A stretch of DNA of 64,000 nt, taken from contig NZ_JADKSJ010000001.1 in assembly GCF_015351235.1 (NCBI RefSeq), forward strand, positions 1,753,668 to 1,817,667, read 5' to 3'. A model generated the notes under the pieces. That model was not told the DNA's origin. It did no database searches and worked only from the letters and a program-made list of their open reading frames with translations. Made by a program: the position numbers and the translations under genes. Each line of letters starts with the position of its first letter. Position 1 is the first letter of the stretch. This DNA is from Plantibacter sp. VKM Ac-2880. GTDB taxonomy: Bacteria; Actinomycetota; Actinomycetes; Actinomycetales; Microbacteriaceae. Positions 44,955 to 54,657 of this stretch are shown in pieces.

Positions 44955-46010
44955 GTGATCGTGAAGCAGAAGCGCCGCGCTCCGGCGACAGCCGCCGTCC
45001 TGATCCTCGCCGCCCTGCTGACGGGATGTTCCATCCCGGTCACGGGGGAGCCCGTCGCAGGCGAGGCCGGCCCCGTCATCGACGTCGCGGGCGGGACGGA
45101 CGACACCCTGCGCAAGGACTTCGACGCGAGCCCGCAGGAGGTCAACGATTATTGGACCGACGACAAGTTCGGTGGCGCGACGGCCCCCGACCTGAAGCCG
45201 GGCGAGGACACCCTCACGGGCGACCAGGCCACCGGCGTGGTCGTGCACCCGAGCACCGGGGTCGGCCCTGACGTCGACGTCAAGGCCATCGCGCCGACCG
45301 CCGCCGGCGATCCCTACCCGGCGACGGGGCTCGCCGCAGCGACGCAGGGGCGCCTCTACTTCTCCATCGGTGGTGCCACCTACGTCTGCTCCGCGAGCGT
45401 CGTCAACGCGCCGACCATGGACCTCGTGCTGACCGCGGGCCACTGCGTGTGGGACACCTACGGCAAGCAGCTCGCCGAGAACATCATCTTCATCCCGGCC
45501 GACGCAGCCAATGGTCAGACCCAGCCGTACGGCCAGTGGGCGGGTGTCAGCACCTACGTCCCCGACGAGTTCACCAGTGAGGCGACCTCCGACGCCAGCG
45601 GCGCGACGAGCGGGAACGGCTGGGCGTACGACTTCGCCTTCATCCGGCTCGCTCCGAACGCGTCGGGTCAGAAGATCCAGGAGGTCACCGGCGGTCAGGG
45701 CATCTCCTTCGGAACCCCGCCGGAAGGCATCACCGTGATCGGGTACCCGTCCGCCGCTCCGTTCGACGGCCAGTCGCAGCGGTACTGCGCGAGCCAGGCG
45801 GCCACCAAGGGCTACTCGGGCTACCGGGTCGACTGCCTCATGACGCCGGGATGTTCGGGTGGCGGCTGGCTCACCAGGCTCGACCCCGCCACCGGCGCCG
45901 GGTACGTCACCTCCGTCACCTCCCGCGGCGACGGATCCTGGCTCGAGGGCCCGGTCCTCGGCCAGCGGGCGCTCACGCTCTACAATGACGCGCTGGCGGA
46001 GGGATCGTGA
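44955..46010 (+). CDS. Secreted trypsin-like serine protease, lipoprotein
   Basis: Chymotrypsin-fold protease (351 aa). The signal peptide has the lipobox LLTGC (Cys25), so it is probably anchored outside the cell. About 100 residues of linker or pro-region follow. The catalytic triad is His163 (LTAGHC), Asp226 (AYDFAFIRL) and Ser301 (PGCSGGGW). Cys145-Cys164 and the CASQ.../DC pair could form disulfides. It resembles the secreted glutamyl-endopeptidase-like group of actinobacteria. GTG 44955 is 6 nt after TAGCTT. A lipoprotein and a DUF4333 protein follow with 4-nt overlaps. Confidence 0.88.
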   Translation: MIVKQKRRAPATAAVLILAALLTGCSIPVTGEPVAGEAGPVIDVAGGTDDTLRKDFDASPQEVNDYWTDDKFGGATAPDLKPGEDTLTGDQATGVVVHPSTGVGPDVDVKAIAPTAAGDPYPATGLAAATQGRLYFSIGGATYVCSASVVNAPTMDLVLTAGHCVWDTYGKQLAENIIFIPADAANGQTQPYGQWAGVSTYVPDEFTSEATSDASGATSGNGWAYDFAFIRLAPNASGQKIQEVTGGQGISFGTPPEGITVIGYPSAAPFDGQSQRYCASQAATKGYSGYRVDCLMTPGCSGGGWLTRLDPATGAGYVTSVTSRGDGSWLEGPVLGQRALTLYNDALAEGS

Positions 46011-46933
46011 CCGCCCACCTGCGGACGACGCGACGCGCCGGGGTGATCCGCCTCCTCGTCATCGCCGGCGGGGCCGCACTCGCTTTGACCGCGTGCACGA
46101 CGCCAGGCTCGGCGTTCCCCGACGCCGCCGCCCAACAGAGCTACATGCAGGATCTCGCCGAGGCCAGGTTCGAACTCCTCGCCGCCCAGATCGGCCAGGC
46201 GCCGGACGTCATCGGGTCTGCATACGTGCACGCCGTCTCCGGCGACCTCGAGTCGCACGAGAACGACTCGGTGGTCCTGTTCGGTGACCCGACCGCCTCG
46301 TTCAGCCAGGACAAGGGTTCGGCCGACGGAAACACGGTCGACATCTACCACCCGGCGGGCGTGGACTACGACCTGCTCCTCCTGGGTGGCGAGCTCAAAG
46401 AACTCGCCCCGACGGAGTGGGTGGCCGTCGAGACGCAGTACGCGGCGGACGAGGACACGGAGGATTCGCTCGGGCCCGCGTGCGTCTTCCCCGGGATATC
46501 GATCGCGTGCGACATCTACACGGCGGTCGAAGCGACCCGCAGCGCCGAAGAGGGGGTGCCCAGCAGCGTCGTCGTCTCGATGCGCAACGACGGGTCCTCC
46601 CAGATCTCGACGAGCGCGACCCTCGAGAGCGTGCTCGCGGTCGGGACGCTCTTCGACCTGCCGGACGATGTCGTCTCCTCGTTCAGCGAGGACGAGCTGG
46701 CGACGCAGTTGCCGGTCACGATCTTCCAGAACGCGGAGGGAGGGCTCGTGAAGATGGAGCTGAGCGGAACGGTCGACGGTGACACCCCGCTGCAGCTGCA
46801 AGCCGGCTTCGAGGTGTCGGGGACGTCGACCCTCGAAGACGTGCCGACATCACCATCAGGATTCGACACGACGGTGATCCCGGCGGCCGAGCAGGCCGCG
46901 TTCTGGGATCGGATCGAGGAGTTGCGGAAATGA
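46007..46933 (+). CDS. Hypothetical lipoprotein
   Basis: Exported protein of 308 aa with a lipoprotein signal ending LALTAC (Cys30). No known domain was recognised. The mature part is acidic and beta-rich in appearance, with few charged repeats and a Cys pair (PACVFPGISIACDIY). It is translationally coupled to the protease gene upstream (GTGA) and to the DUF4333 gene downstream (ATGA), so it may be a partner, substrate or inhibitor of the protease. That role is inferred only from operon position. Confidence 0.78.
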   Translation: MTAHLRTTRRAGVIRLLVIAGGAALALTACTTPGSAFPDAAAQQSYMQDLAEARFELLAAQIGQAPDVIGSAYVHAVSGDLESHENDSVVLFGDPTASFSQDKGSADGNTVDIYHPAGVDYDLLLLGGELKELAPTEWVAVETQYAADEDTEDSLGPACVFPGISIACDIYTAVEATRSAEEGVPSSVVVSMRNDGSSQISTSATLESVLAVGTLFDLPDDVVSSFSEDELATQLPVTIFQNAEGGLVKMELSGTVDGDTPLQLQAGFEVSGTSTLEDVPTSPSGFDTTVIPAAEQAAFWDRIEELRK

Positions 46934-48090
46934 CCGACGACCAGAAGCCCGAGAACCTCGGAAGACCCCCGGTCGGCGGACCGCTGCGACCGGACCAGCA
47001 GCCACCCGGGTTCCCCGACCCGAACGCACAGCGTCTGGAGTTCGGACCGGGAAGCCCGCAGCTGCGGACGCCGCCGACGAACGGCGCCGCGCAGAATGGC
47101 CAGCCCGGCCAGAACGGCCAGCACGGTCCGTCCCAGGCCGGACCCACGCAGAACGGTCAGGGCGGTCCGTCCCAGGGCGGCCCCGCCCAGAACGGCAGGC
47201 CCGGGAACAGCTCGGCGTCCGGATCGCAGTCGTACCCGAACGGGCGGCCGAACGACGCCCCGGGGCAGCAGCCCGCCGGTTCCCCGCAGACGAACCAGGG
47301 TCAGCAGGCCGCACCCGACGCGGGCGGGCGGCCGTGGCCTCAGCAGGGGCCGCCGTCGGGCGCGCCCACTGGTCGGCCGCCGGCTCGGGGACAGCAGCAG
47401 GGCCCGGACGGATTCCGTCCTCCGGCGCCCTACGGTCAGTCCGGCCAGGGCCAGCAGCCGTCGCAGTCCAACCAGCCGCACGGGGGACCGCAGGCCCGTC
47501 CGACGGGTGCGCCGAACGGCCAGCAGGGCAACCAGCCGTTCGGTCAGGGGCGTCCTCCGGGACCCCAGCCCTTCGGGCCGGGACAGGCCCAGCACCCGGG
47601 CGCTCCGTTCCCGGCAGGGCAGCCGCAGGGTCCGCAGCAGCAGGGGCCGTCTCAGCGACCCGGGCAGCAGCAGCCCGGTCCGTCCACGGGCCCGTTCCGT
47701 CCGGGGCCAGAGTACGGCGGCCCGGTCCAGCAGTCCGCCTCGACGCCGAAGGCGCCGCGCAAGCCGCTCGGCCGCAAACTCTGGACCGGTGTCGTCATCG
47801 GTGCCGTGGCGGCGTCACTCATCGCGGTGCCGCTCACCCTGCTGTCGGTCGGACGCCTGTTCACCCCGATGCTCGACCGCGGGGCGGTGCAGACCGGCGT
47901 GGCGGAGGTGCTCAAGCAGGACTTCGGGTTGGCCGACGTCGAGAAGGTGGAGTGCCCGAGCGACCAGCCGGCCACGACCGGGACGCAGTTCGAGTGCACC
48001 TTCTCCTACAACGCGAAGAGCTACCCGGTGGCCGTCGAGGTCATCAACGATCAGGGGCAGTACCGCGTCGGGGTCGACGCGCCGAAGTAG
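46930..48090 (+). CDS. DUF4333 membrane protein with long Pro/Gln/Gly-rich N-terminus
   Basis: Protein of 386 aa. Residues 1 to about 275 are low complexity, dominated by Gln, Gly, Pro and Asn with repeating units such as QNGQPGQNGQHGPSQ and GPAQNGRPG. One membrane helix (about 286-308, VVIGAVAASLIAVPLTLLSV) follows a basic segment. The exported C-terminal DUF4333 domain (about 310-386) has two cysteines (VECPSDQ, FECTFSY) that could pair. The layout is a cytoplasmic disordered tail and a small extracellular domain. Third gene of the protease operon; its molecular role is unknown. Confidence 0.85.
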   Translation: MTDDQKPENLGRPPVGGPLRPDQQPPGFPDPNAQRLEFGPGSPQLRTPPTNGAAQNGQPGQNGQHGPSQAGPTQNGQGGPSQGGPAQNGRPGNSSASGSQSYPNGRPNDAPGQQPAGSPQTNQGQQAAPDAGGRPWPQQGPPSGAPTGRPPARGQQQGPDGFRPPAPYGQSGQGQQPSQSNQPHGGPQARPTGAPNGQQGNQPFGQGRPPGPQPFGPGQAQHPGAPFPAGQPQGPQQQGPSQRPGQQQPGPSTGPFRPGPEYGGPVQQSASTPKAPRKPLGRKLWTGVVIGAVAASLIAVPLTLLSVGRLFTPMLDRGAVQTGVAEVLKQDFGLADVEKVECPSDQPATTGTQFECTFSYNAKSYPVAVEVINDQGQYRVGVDAPK

Positions 48091-48108
48091 GGGATCGGGG
48101 CGTCGGTG

Positions 48109-48133
48109 GCCCGGCTCCAGGGCCAGGCCGGGC
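48109..48133 (+). terminator. Candidate terminator after the DUF4333 gene
   Basis: GCCCGGC (48109-48115) pairs with GCCGGGC (48127-48133), loop of 11 nt. It lies just before the leucine-leader promoter and would insulate leuCD from the protease operon. Confidence 0.55.
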
Positions 48134-48146
48134 GTGTCCGGGGTGG

Positions 48147-48152
48147 TACGCT
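48147..48152 (+). promoter_or_regulatory. -10 element of the leucine leader transcript
   Basis: TACGCT, then 6 nt (GGGCCC), then the leader ATG. The 17-mer GGTACGCTGGGCCCATG is identical to the SRAP-gene start region (40362-40378). No clear -35 is visible. Confidence 0.6.
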
Positions 48153-48158
48153 GGGCCC

Positions 48159-48203
48159 ATGCTGTCCGGGCTGCTCCTCCTTCCGTGCCGCGACGAGGCC
48201 TAG
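48159..48203 (+). CDS. leuL: Leucine operon leader peptide (14 aa)
   Basis: A tiny open frame, MLSGLLLLPCRDEA then TAG, starts 6 nt after TACGCT and lies 67 nt upstream of leuC. It has four Leu codons in a row (CTG CTC CTC CTT, 48171-48182) out of five in total, and its last codons run into an 11-bp hairpin. A short leaderless peptide rich in the end product of the downstream pathway is the hallmark of ribosome-mediated attenuation. Stalling at the Leu codons when Leu-tRNA is short would cover the 5' arm of the hairpin and keep leuCD expressed. Peptide and hairpin are seen; the mechanism is inferred. Confidence 0.82.
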   Translation: MLSGLLLLPCRDEA

Positions 48204-48224
48204 ACCCAGGCTCCCTCGTCGCGG
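48188..48224 (+). promoter_or_regulatory. leuCD attenuator hairpin
   Basis: CCGCGACGAGG (48188-48198) pairs perfectly with CCTCGTCGCGG (48214-48224); GCCT/AGGC inside can extend it. The 5' arm is formed by leader-peptide codons 10-14 and the stop TAG is in the loop. There is no U-tract. TCCTTC inside the Leu codons (48178-48183) is complementary to the leuC Shine-Dalgarno GAAGGA (48255-48260), so control at translation is also possible. Confidence 0.75.
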
Positions 48225-48270
48225 AGGTCGCTGACGCCTGTCCACTCATCGTTTGAAGGAATTCCACGAC

Positions 48271-49766
<1,496 letters not shown>

Positions 49767-49767
<1 letters not shown>

Positions 49768-50363
49768 TGGACAAGTTCACGACCGTCACCGGCGTCGCAG
49801 CGCCGTTGCGCCGCTCCAACGTCGACACCGACCAGATCATCCCCGCCGTCTACCTGAAGCGCGTCACGAAGACGGGCTTCGAGGACGCACTCTTCGCCGG
49901 GTGGCGTCAGGACCCGGACTTCGTGCTCAACCAGCCGGCCTACCAGGGCGCGAGCATCCTCGTCGCCGGACACGACTTCGGGACGGGCTCCTCGCGCGAG
50001 CACGCCGTGTGGGCGCTCCGCGACTTCGGGTTCGCCGTCGTCGTGTCGTCCCGCTTCGGTGACATCTTCCGCGGCAACTCGGGGAAGCAGGGGCTGCTTG
50101 CGGCTCAGGTCACCGAGGAGGAGCTGGAACAGCTCTGGGCGGCGATCGAGGCGGCACCGGGCTCGGACACCGTCGTCAACCTCATCGACCGCACGATCAC
50201 GGTCGGCGATCTCACGGTTTCGTTCGAGGTCGACGATTACACTCGGTGGCGGCTCATCGAAGGACTCGATGACATCGGGTTGACGCTCCGTAGCGAGGAG
50301 CAGATCACCGCATTCGAAGCCCGGCGGCCCAATTGGCTGCCCCGCACCATTCCCGTCAAGTAG
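49767..50363 (+). CDS. leuD: 3-isopropylmalate dehydratase, small subunit
   Basis: Small subunit (198 aa) carrying the mobile domain of the LeuCD enzyme. Seen: [19 protein letters not shown] at the N-terminus and [22 protein letters not shown], the substrate-recognition loop. The C-terminus [16 protein letters not shown] is normal. Translationally coupled to leuC; murA follows after 19 nt on the same strand. Confidence 0.96.
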
Positions 50364-50382
50364 CAAGGCAGTAGGTACCGGT

Positions 50383-51753
50383 TTGAATTCACTCGTCCAG
50401 GCGTCACAGGCGGCAGGCTCGTCGGTCGGACTCGATGTCGACCGCATCACGATCAACGGCGGCATCCCGCTCACCGGCCGGATCGAGGTCAAGGGTGCCA
50501 AGAACCTCGTCACCAAGGCCATGGTGGCGTCGCTGCTCGGGGAGAACGTCAGCGTCCTGCGCAACGTGCCGAACATCAGCGACGTCCGGGTCGTCCGGTC
50601 GCTGCTCGAGATCCACGGCGTCGACGTCACGGAGGGGGAGAACCCCAACGAGCTCCGCCTCGACCCGACGAACGTCGAGTCCGCGCACATGGAGGAGATC
50701 GACGCACACGCCGGCTTCTCGCGGATCCCGATCCTGTTCTGCGGCCCGCTGCTGCACCGCCTCGGCGCGGCCTTCATCCCGGATCTCGGTGGCTGCCGCA
50801 TCGGCGACCGTCCGATCGACTTCCACCTCGACGCGCTCCGGAAGTTCGGCGCGGTCGTCGAGAAGCTCCCGCAGGGCATCCGGCTCTCGGCACCCAACGG
50901 TCTCCACGGCACGACGGTGCACCTGCCGTACCCGAGCGTCGGCGCGACGGAGCAGGTGCTCCTCACCGCTGTCCGGGCGAAGGGCACGACGGAGCTCAAG
51001 GGCGCCGCGATCGAACCCGAGATCATGGATCTCATCGCAGTCCTCCAGAAGATGGGCGCGATCATCTCCTACGAGCCCAACCGCGTCATCCTCATCGAGG
51101 GCGTGGACAGGCTCGAGGGTTACGACCACACCGCCATCGGCGACCGCAACGAGGCCGCGAGCTGGGCGTCGGCGGCGCTGGCCACCGACGGTGACGTGTT
51201 CGTCGGCGGGGCGAAGCAGCAGGACATGATGACGTTCCTGAACATCTTCCGGAAGGCGGGCGGCGGGTTCGACATCACCGATGACGGCATCCGCTTCTAC
51301 CGCAAGGAGGAGTTGAAGCCCGTCGTCATCGAGACCGATGTGCACCCCGGCTTCATGACGGACTGGCAGCAGCCCCTGATCGTGGCGCTGACGCAGGCCA
51401 AGGGTGAGTCCATCGTCCACGAGACCGTGTACGAGAACCGCTTCGGCTTCACGGACGCGCTCAACACGATGGGCGCGAACATCGTCGTGCACCCGAACGG
51501 ACTGTCCGGCACGCCCCGTCGGGTGCCTCGTCGCAACCTCGAGCAGGCCGCCGTCATCAACGGACCGACGCCGCTGCACGGCGCCGACATCGAGGTCCCC
51601 GACCTCCGTGGTGGCTTCAGCCACCTCATCGCGGCGTTGACGGCGGAGGGCAAGTCCACGGTCAGCAACGTCGGCATCATCAGCCGTGGGTACGAGAACT
51701 TCATCGTCAAGCTCCAGCAGCTCGGTGCTGACTTCGTCCTCGAAACGAAGTAG
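50383..51753 (+). CDS. murA: UDP-N-acetylglucosamine 1-carboxyvinyltransferase
   Basis: First committed enzyme of peptidoglycan precursor synthesis (456 aa), transferring enolpyruvate from PEP to UDP-GlcNAc. The Lys-Asn pair is in VKGAKNLVTKAM (K40, N41). The reactive Cys is C138 in LGGCRIGDRPIDFHL, so fosfomycin sensitivity at this residue is expected. The TTG start at 50383 has only a weak ribosome site and adds about 18 residues before the conserved DRITINGG; a shorter form is possible. Downstream of leuD with plsC 6 nt after its stop. Confidence 0.95.
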   Translation: MNSLVQASQAAGSSVGLDVDRITINGGIPLTGRIEVKGAKNLVTKAMVASLLGENVSVLRNVPNISDVRVVRSLLEIHGVDVTEGENPNELRLDPTNVESAHMEEIDAHAGFSRIPILFCGPLLHRLGAAFIPDLGGCRIGDRPIDFHLDALRKFGAVVEKLPQGIRLSAPNGLHGTTVHLPYPSVGATEQVLLTAVRAKGTTELKGAAIEPEIMDLIAVLQKMGAIISYEPNRVILIEGVDRLEGYDHTAIGDRNEAASWASAALATDGDVFVGGAKQQDMMTFLNIFRKAGGGFDITDDGIRFYRKEELKPVVIETDVHPGFMTDWQQPLIVALTQAKGESIVHETVYENRFGFTDALNTMGANIVVHPNGLSGTPRRVPRRNLEQAAVINGPTPLHGADIEVPDLRGGFSHLIAALTAEGKSTVSNVGIISRGYENFIVKLQQLGADFVLETK

Positions 51754-51759
51754 TCCGCT

Positions 51760-52500
51760 GTGGGGGTGGAGCGGTCGAGACCGTCGATCTACTGGCTGTT
51801 GTCGTCGATAGCGATCCCGCCGTTCAGTGCCCTCGTCAAGCTGCGGATCCGGCACGGGGAACGACTGCCGCAGGAGGGCGCTTTCATCCTGGCGCCCAAC
51901 CACGACAGCGAGTTCGACCCGTTGATCATGGGTGCCGCCGTCTGGCGGCTCGGCAGGCAGCCCCGCTTCATGGCCAAGGGCAGCTTGTTCCGCGTGCCGG
52001 TCGTCGGCTGGCTCCTCAGCCGCTCGGGGCAGATCCCGGTGGAACGCGAAGGTTCGGCCAGGGGCATGGATCCGGTGAGCGCCGCAGCGCACCTCGCCCG
52101 TCGCGGTCAAGGCGTCGTCGTGTACCCGGAGGGCTCGCTCACCCGCGACCCGGGGCTGTGGCCCATGCGCGGACGCACGGGCGCTGCGCGGATCGCCCTC
52201 ACCCACGGGCTGCCGATCATCCCCGCGGCGCACTGGGGTACGCAGGAGGTCATGCCGCGGTACGGCAAGCTGCGGGTGTTCCCGCTGCGGAAGCGCGTCG
52301 ACGTCGCCATCGGTGAGCCGGTGGACCTCTCGGCGTTCGCGGGCCGGCCGCTAGACTCGAAGACGCTGAACGAGGCGACCGAGGTCGTCATGCAGGCCAT
52401 CACCGCCCTCTGCGAGGAACTCCGCGGTGCCCAGGCTCCCACGGAGCGCTGGGACCCCTCCAAACACCAGCAGAAGGAGACGGGCCGCTTTGAGTCCTAG
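51760..52500 (+). CDS. 1-acyl-sn-glycerol-3-phosphate acyltransferase (PlsC-like)
   Basis: Membrane-bound acyltransferase (246 aa) of phospholipid synthesis that acylates lysophosphatidate. The catalytic HX4D motif is APNHDSEFDPL. The second and third motifs appear as GWLLSRSGQIPVERE and VVYPEGSLTRD. One N-terminal hydrophobic segment is visible. GTG 51760. Its end overlaps the gpsA start by 11 nt. With gpsA next to it, the pair covers glycerol-3-phosphate supply and its acylation. Confidence 0.92.
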   Translation: MGVERSRPSIYWLLSSIAIPPFSALVKLRIRHGERLPQEGAFILAPNHDSEFDPLIMGAAVWRLGRQPRFMAKGSLFRVPVVGWLLSRSGQIPVEREGSARGMDPVSAAAHLARRGQGVVVYPEGSLTRDPGLWPMRGRTGAARIALTHGLPIIPAAHWGTQEVMPRYGKLRVFPLRKRVDVAIGEPVDLSAFAGRPLDSKTLNEATEVVMQAITALCEELRGAQAPTERWDPSKHQQKETGRFES

Positions 52501-53635
52501 GAACGTTCCGGCGACGCCGGCCGCCACGAAGGTCGCGGTCCTCGGAGCGGGCAGCTGGGGCACGACATTCGGCAAGATCCTCGCGGACGGCGGTTCCGAC
52601 GTGGTCATGTGGGCGAGGCGACCCGAACTCGCCCGTGAGATCACCGAGGCGAAGCGCAACAGCGACTACCTGCCCGGCATCAACCTGCCGATGCGGATGA
52701 CGGCCACGGCGAGCATGGTCGACGCCGTGCGCGGGGCCGCGGTCGTGTTCCTGTCTGTTCCGAGTCAGTCCCTGCGGGACAACCTCATCGCGCTGCGCCC
52801 GCACCTCGAGGAGGGCACGATCGTGGTGTCCCTCATGAAGGGGGTGGAGCGTCGCAGCGGCTCGCGCATGAGCGAGGTCATCCGGGAGACGCTCGACATC
52901 GATCCCTCGCGCATCGCCGTCGCCTCCGGCCCCAACCTCGCCCTCGAGATCGCCCGCGAGCAGCCGACCGCGGCGGTCATCTCCTCGGAGAGCCTCGAGA
53001 CCGCCCACACGGTCGCACTGTTGGCGCGCAACCGCTACTTCCGCAGCTTCGTCAACACCGACGTGATCGGGACCGAGTTCGGCGGGGTCCTGAAGAACCT
53101 CATCGCCGTGGCGATCGGCATCGTCGACGGCGTCGGCTACGGCGAGAACACGAAGGCGTCCATCATCACGCGAGGGTTGGTGGAGATGACCGACTTCGCG
53201 GTCGCCCACGGCGCCCAGCCCGAGACCCTGTCGGGCCTGGCCGGGCTCGGTGACCTCATCGCCACCTGCCAGTCCCCGTTGTCCCGCAACAACACGGCGG
53301 GCCGACTGCTCGGGCAGGGGTATCAGTTCGACGACGTCGTCAAGCAGATGCAGCAGACGGCCGAGGGCCTCGCCTCCGTCGCCCCGGTCCTCGAGCTGGC
53401 CCGCGCGAAGGGTGTGGCGATGCCCATCGTCGAACAGGTCAAGCAGGTGCTCGACGGCACGCTCGACCCGAAGGACATCGCTCCACACTTGACGACCGAC
53501 GACGACGAACCCCAGGGGGAGAGAAGCAACGATGACGCACAAGACCGGAGTGGTGGTGCTCTTTGGAGGCCGTTCAAGCGAGCACTCGATCAGCTGCGCA
53601 ACGGCGGGCGGCGTCCTCGCGGCGATCGACCGTGA
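52490..53635 (+). CDS. gpsA: Glycerol-3-phosphate dehydrogenase [NAD(P)+], with a C-terminal tail overlapping ddl
   Basis: Makes sn-glycerol 3-phosphate from dihydroxyacetone phosphate for lipid synthesis. The Rossmann motif is VAVLGAGSWGTTFGKIL. The catalytic Lys region is SLMKGVERRSG. EFGGVLKNLIAVAIGIVDG and GLAGLGDLIATC are family motifs. The TTG start at 52490 has GAAGGAG 12 nt upstream. The family core ends around DPKDIAPHL, but the frame continues to 53635, adding about 50 residues and overlapping ddl by 104 nt in another frame. Length is 381 aa against about 340 usual. Confidence 0.92.
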   Translation: MSPRNVPATPAATKVAVLGAGSWGTTFGKILADGGSDVVMWARRPELAREITEAKRNSDYLPGINLPMRMTATASMVDAVRGAAVVFLSVPSQSLRDNLIALRPHLEEGTIVVSLMKGVERRSGSRMSEVIRETLDIDPSRIAVASGPNLALEIAREQPTAAVISSESLETAHTVALLARNRYFRSFVNTDVIGTEFGGVLKNLIAVAIGIVDGVGYGENTKASIITRGLVEMTDFAVAHGAQPETLSGLAGLGDLIATCQSPLSRNNTAGRLLGQGYQFDDVVKQMQQTAEGLASVAPVLELARAKGVAMPIVEQVKQVLDGTLDPKDIAPHLTTDDDEPQGERSNDDAQDRSGGALWRPFKRALDQLRNGGRRPRGDRP

Positions 53636-54623
53636 ACGATACGACGTCTACCCGGTCGGCATAGCCCACGACGGGTCCTACGTCCTCGAGGTCGACGACC
53701 CGAGCCGGTACGCGCTCGATCCCGAGCACCTCCCGGAGGTCGACGCCTCGCGTCCCGCCGTGCGGTGGCCTGATCGGATCGGCTCCCGCGAGCTGACCGT
53801 GGTCGGCCCCGATGGTGTCGAGTCGACGCTCGGACCGATCGACATCGTCTTCCCGATCCTCCACGGCCGGTTCGGCGAGGACGGGACCGTGCAGGGGATG
53901 CTGGAGCTCGTCGACCTGCCGTACGTCGGGTCGGGGGTGTTGGCGTCGTCGCTCGGGATGGACAAGCACTTCACGAAGACCGTGCTCGAAGCCGCGGGGA
54001 TCGCCGTCGCCCCCTGGGTCCGGTTCTCCGCCTATGAGTGGGCGTCCGCACCGGAGCAGGTCCTGTCCTCACTCGGTTCGCTGGGGCTTCCGGCCTTCGT
54101 GAAGCCGGCTCGCGCCGGATCGAGTGTCGGTGTCTCGAAGGTGTCCTCGCCCGAGGCGTTCGCCGCCGCGATCGAGGTCGCCCTCGCCGAGGACTCGACG
54201 GTGCTCGTCGAGACCGGCCTCGTCGGGCGAGAGGTCGAGTGCGCCGTCCTCGAGTCGCTGCCCGGCACTGCTCCGCGGGTGTCCGTGGCCGGCGAGGTCG
54301 TCATCACCGGACGTGACTTCTACGACTTCGCAGCCAAGTACCTGGACGCCCCCGGCATCGAGCTGGTCTGCCCCGCCGACATCCCCGACGCGCAGCTCGC
54401 CGAGATGCAGGACCTCGCGCGGCGGTCGTTCGACGCCCTCGGGTGCGCGGGGCTCGCGCGGGTCGACTTCTTCCTGACCGCCGACGGCTTCGTCGTCAAC
54501 GAGGTGAACACCATGCCCGGCTTCACGCCGATCTCGATGTTCCCCAGTTGCTGGCTCGCCTCGGGGCTCAGCTATCCGGAACTCATCACCGAGTTGATCG
54601 AGGTCGCGCGCGCCCGGTCGTGA
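53532..54623 (+). CDS. ddl: D-alanine-D-alanine ligase
   Basis: ATP-grasp ligase (363 aa) that makes D-Ala-D-Ala for peptidoglycan. Seen: VVLFGGRSSEHSISCATA at the N-terminus, FPILHGRFGEDGTVQGMLEL, FVKPARAGSSVGVSKV (ATP loop), and the metal-binding FVVNEVNTMPGFTP near the end. ATG 53532 follows a GGGGAGAG site by 8 nt. It starts inside the gpsA frame, so the two ends share 104 nt. Confidence 0.95.
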   Translation: MTHKTGVVVLFGGRSSEHSISCATAGGVLAAIDRERYDVYPVGIAHDGSYVLEVDDPSRYALDPEHLPEVDASRPAVRWPDRIGSRELTVVGPDGVESTLGPIDIVFPILHGRFGEDGTVQGMLELVDLPYVGSGVLASSLGMDKHFTKTVLEAAGIAVAPWVRFSAYEWASAPEQVLSSLGSLGLPAFVKPARAGSSVGVSKVSSPEAFAAAIEVALAEDSTVLVETGLVGREVECAVLESLPGTAPRVSVAGEVVITGRDFYDFAAKYLDAPGIELVCPADIPDAQLAEMQDLARRSFDALGCAGLARVDFFLTADGFVVNEVNTMPGFTPISMFPSCWLASGLSYPELITELIEVARARS

Positions 54624-54624
54624 C

Positions 54625-54638
54625 CGGGCGGGTGCCCG
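54625..54638. terminator. Weak hairpin between ddl and the DUF3515 gene
   Basis: CGGGC-GGGT-GCCCG right after the ddl stop, between convergent genes. Short, so low confidence. Confidence 0.35.
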
Positions 54639-54657
54639 CAGGCGTCAGTCGTCGGTG

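Noticed and set aside
46980-47720. Repetitive sequence in the DUF4333 gene as a CRISPR or tandem DNA repeat array
   Set aside because: Units are irregular in length and sequence; the repetition is at the protein level (Gln/Gly/Pro/Asn-rich).
48253-48270. TTG 48253 as leuC start
   Set aside because: It would overlap its own ribosome site; ATG 48271 has GAAGGA at a workable distance.
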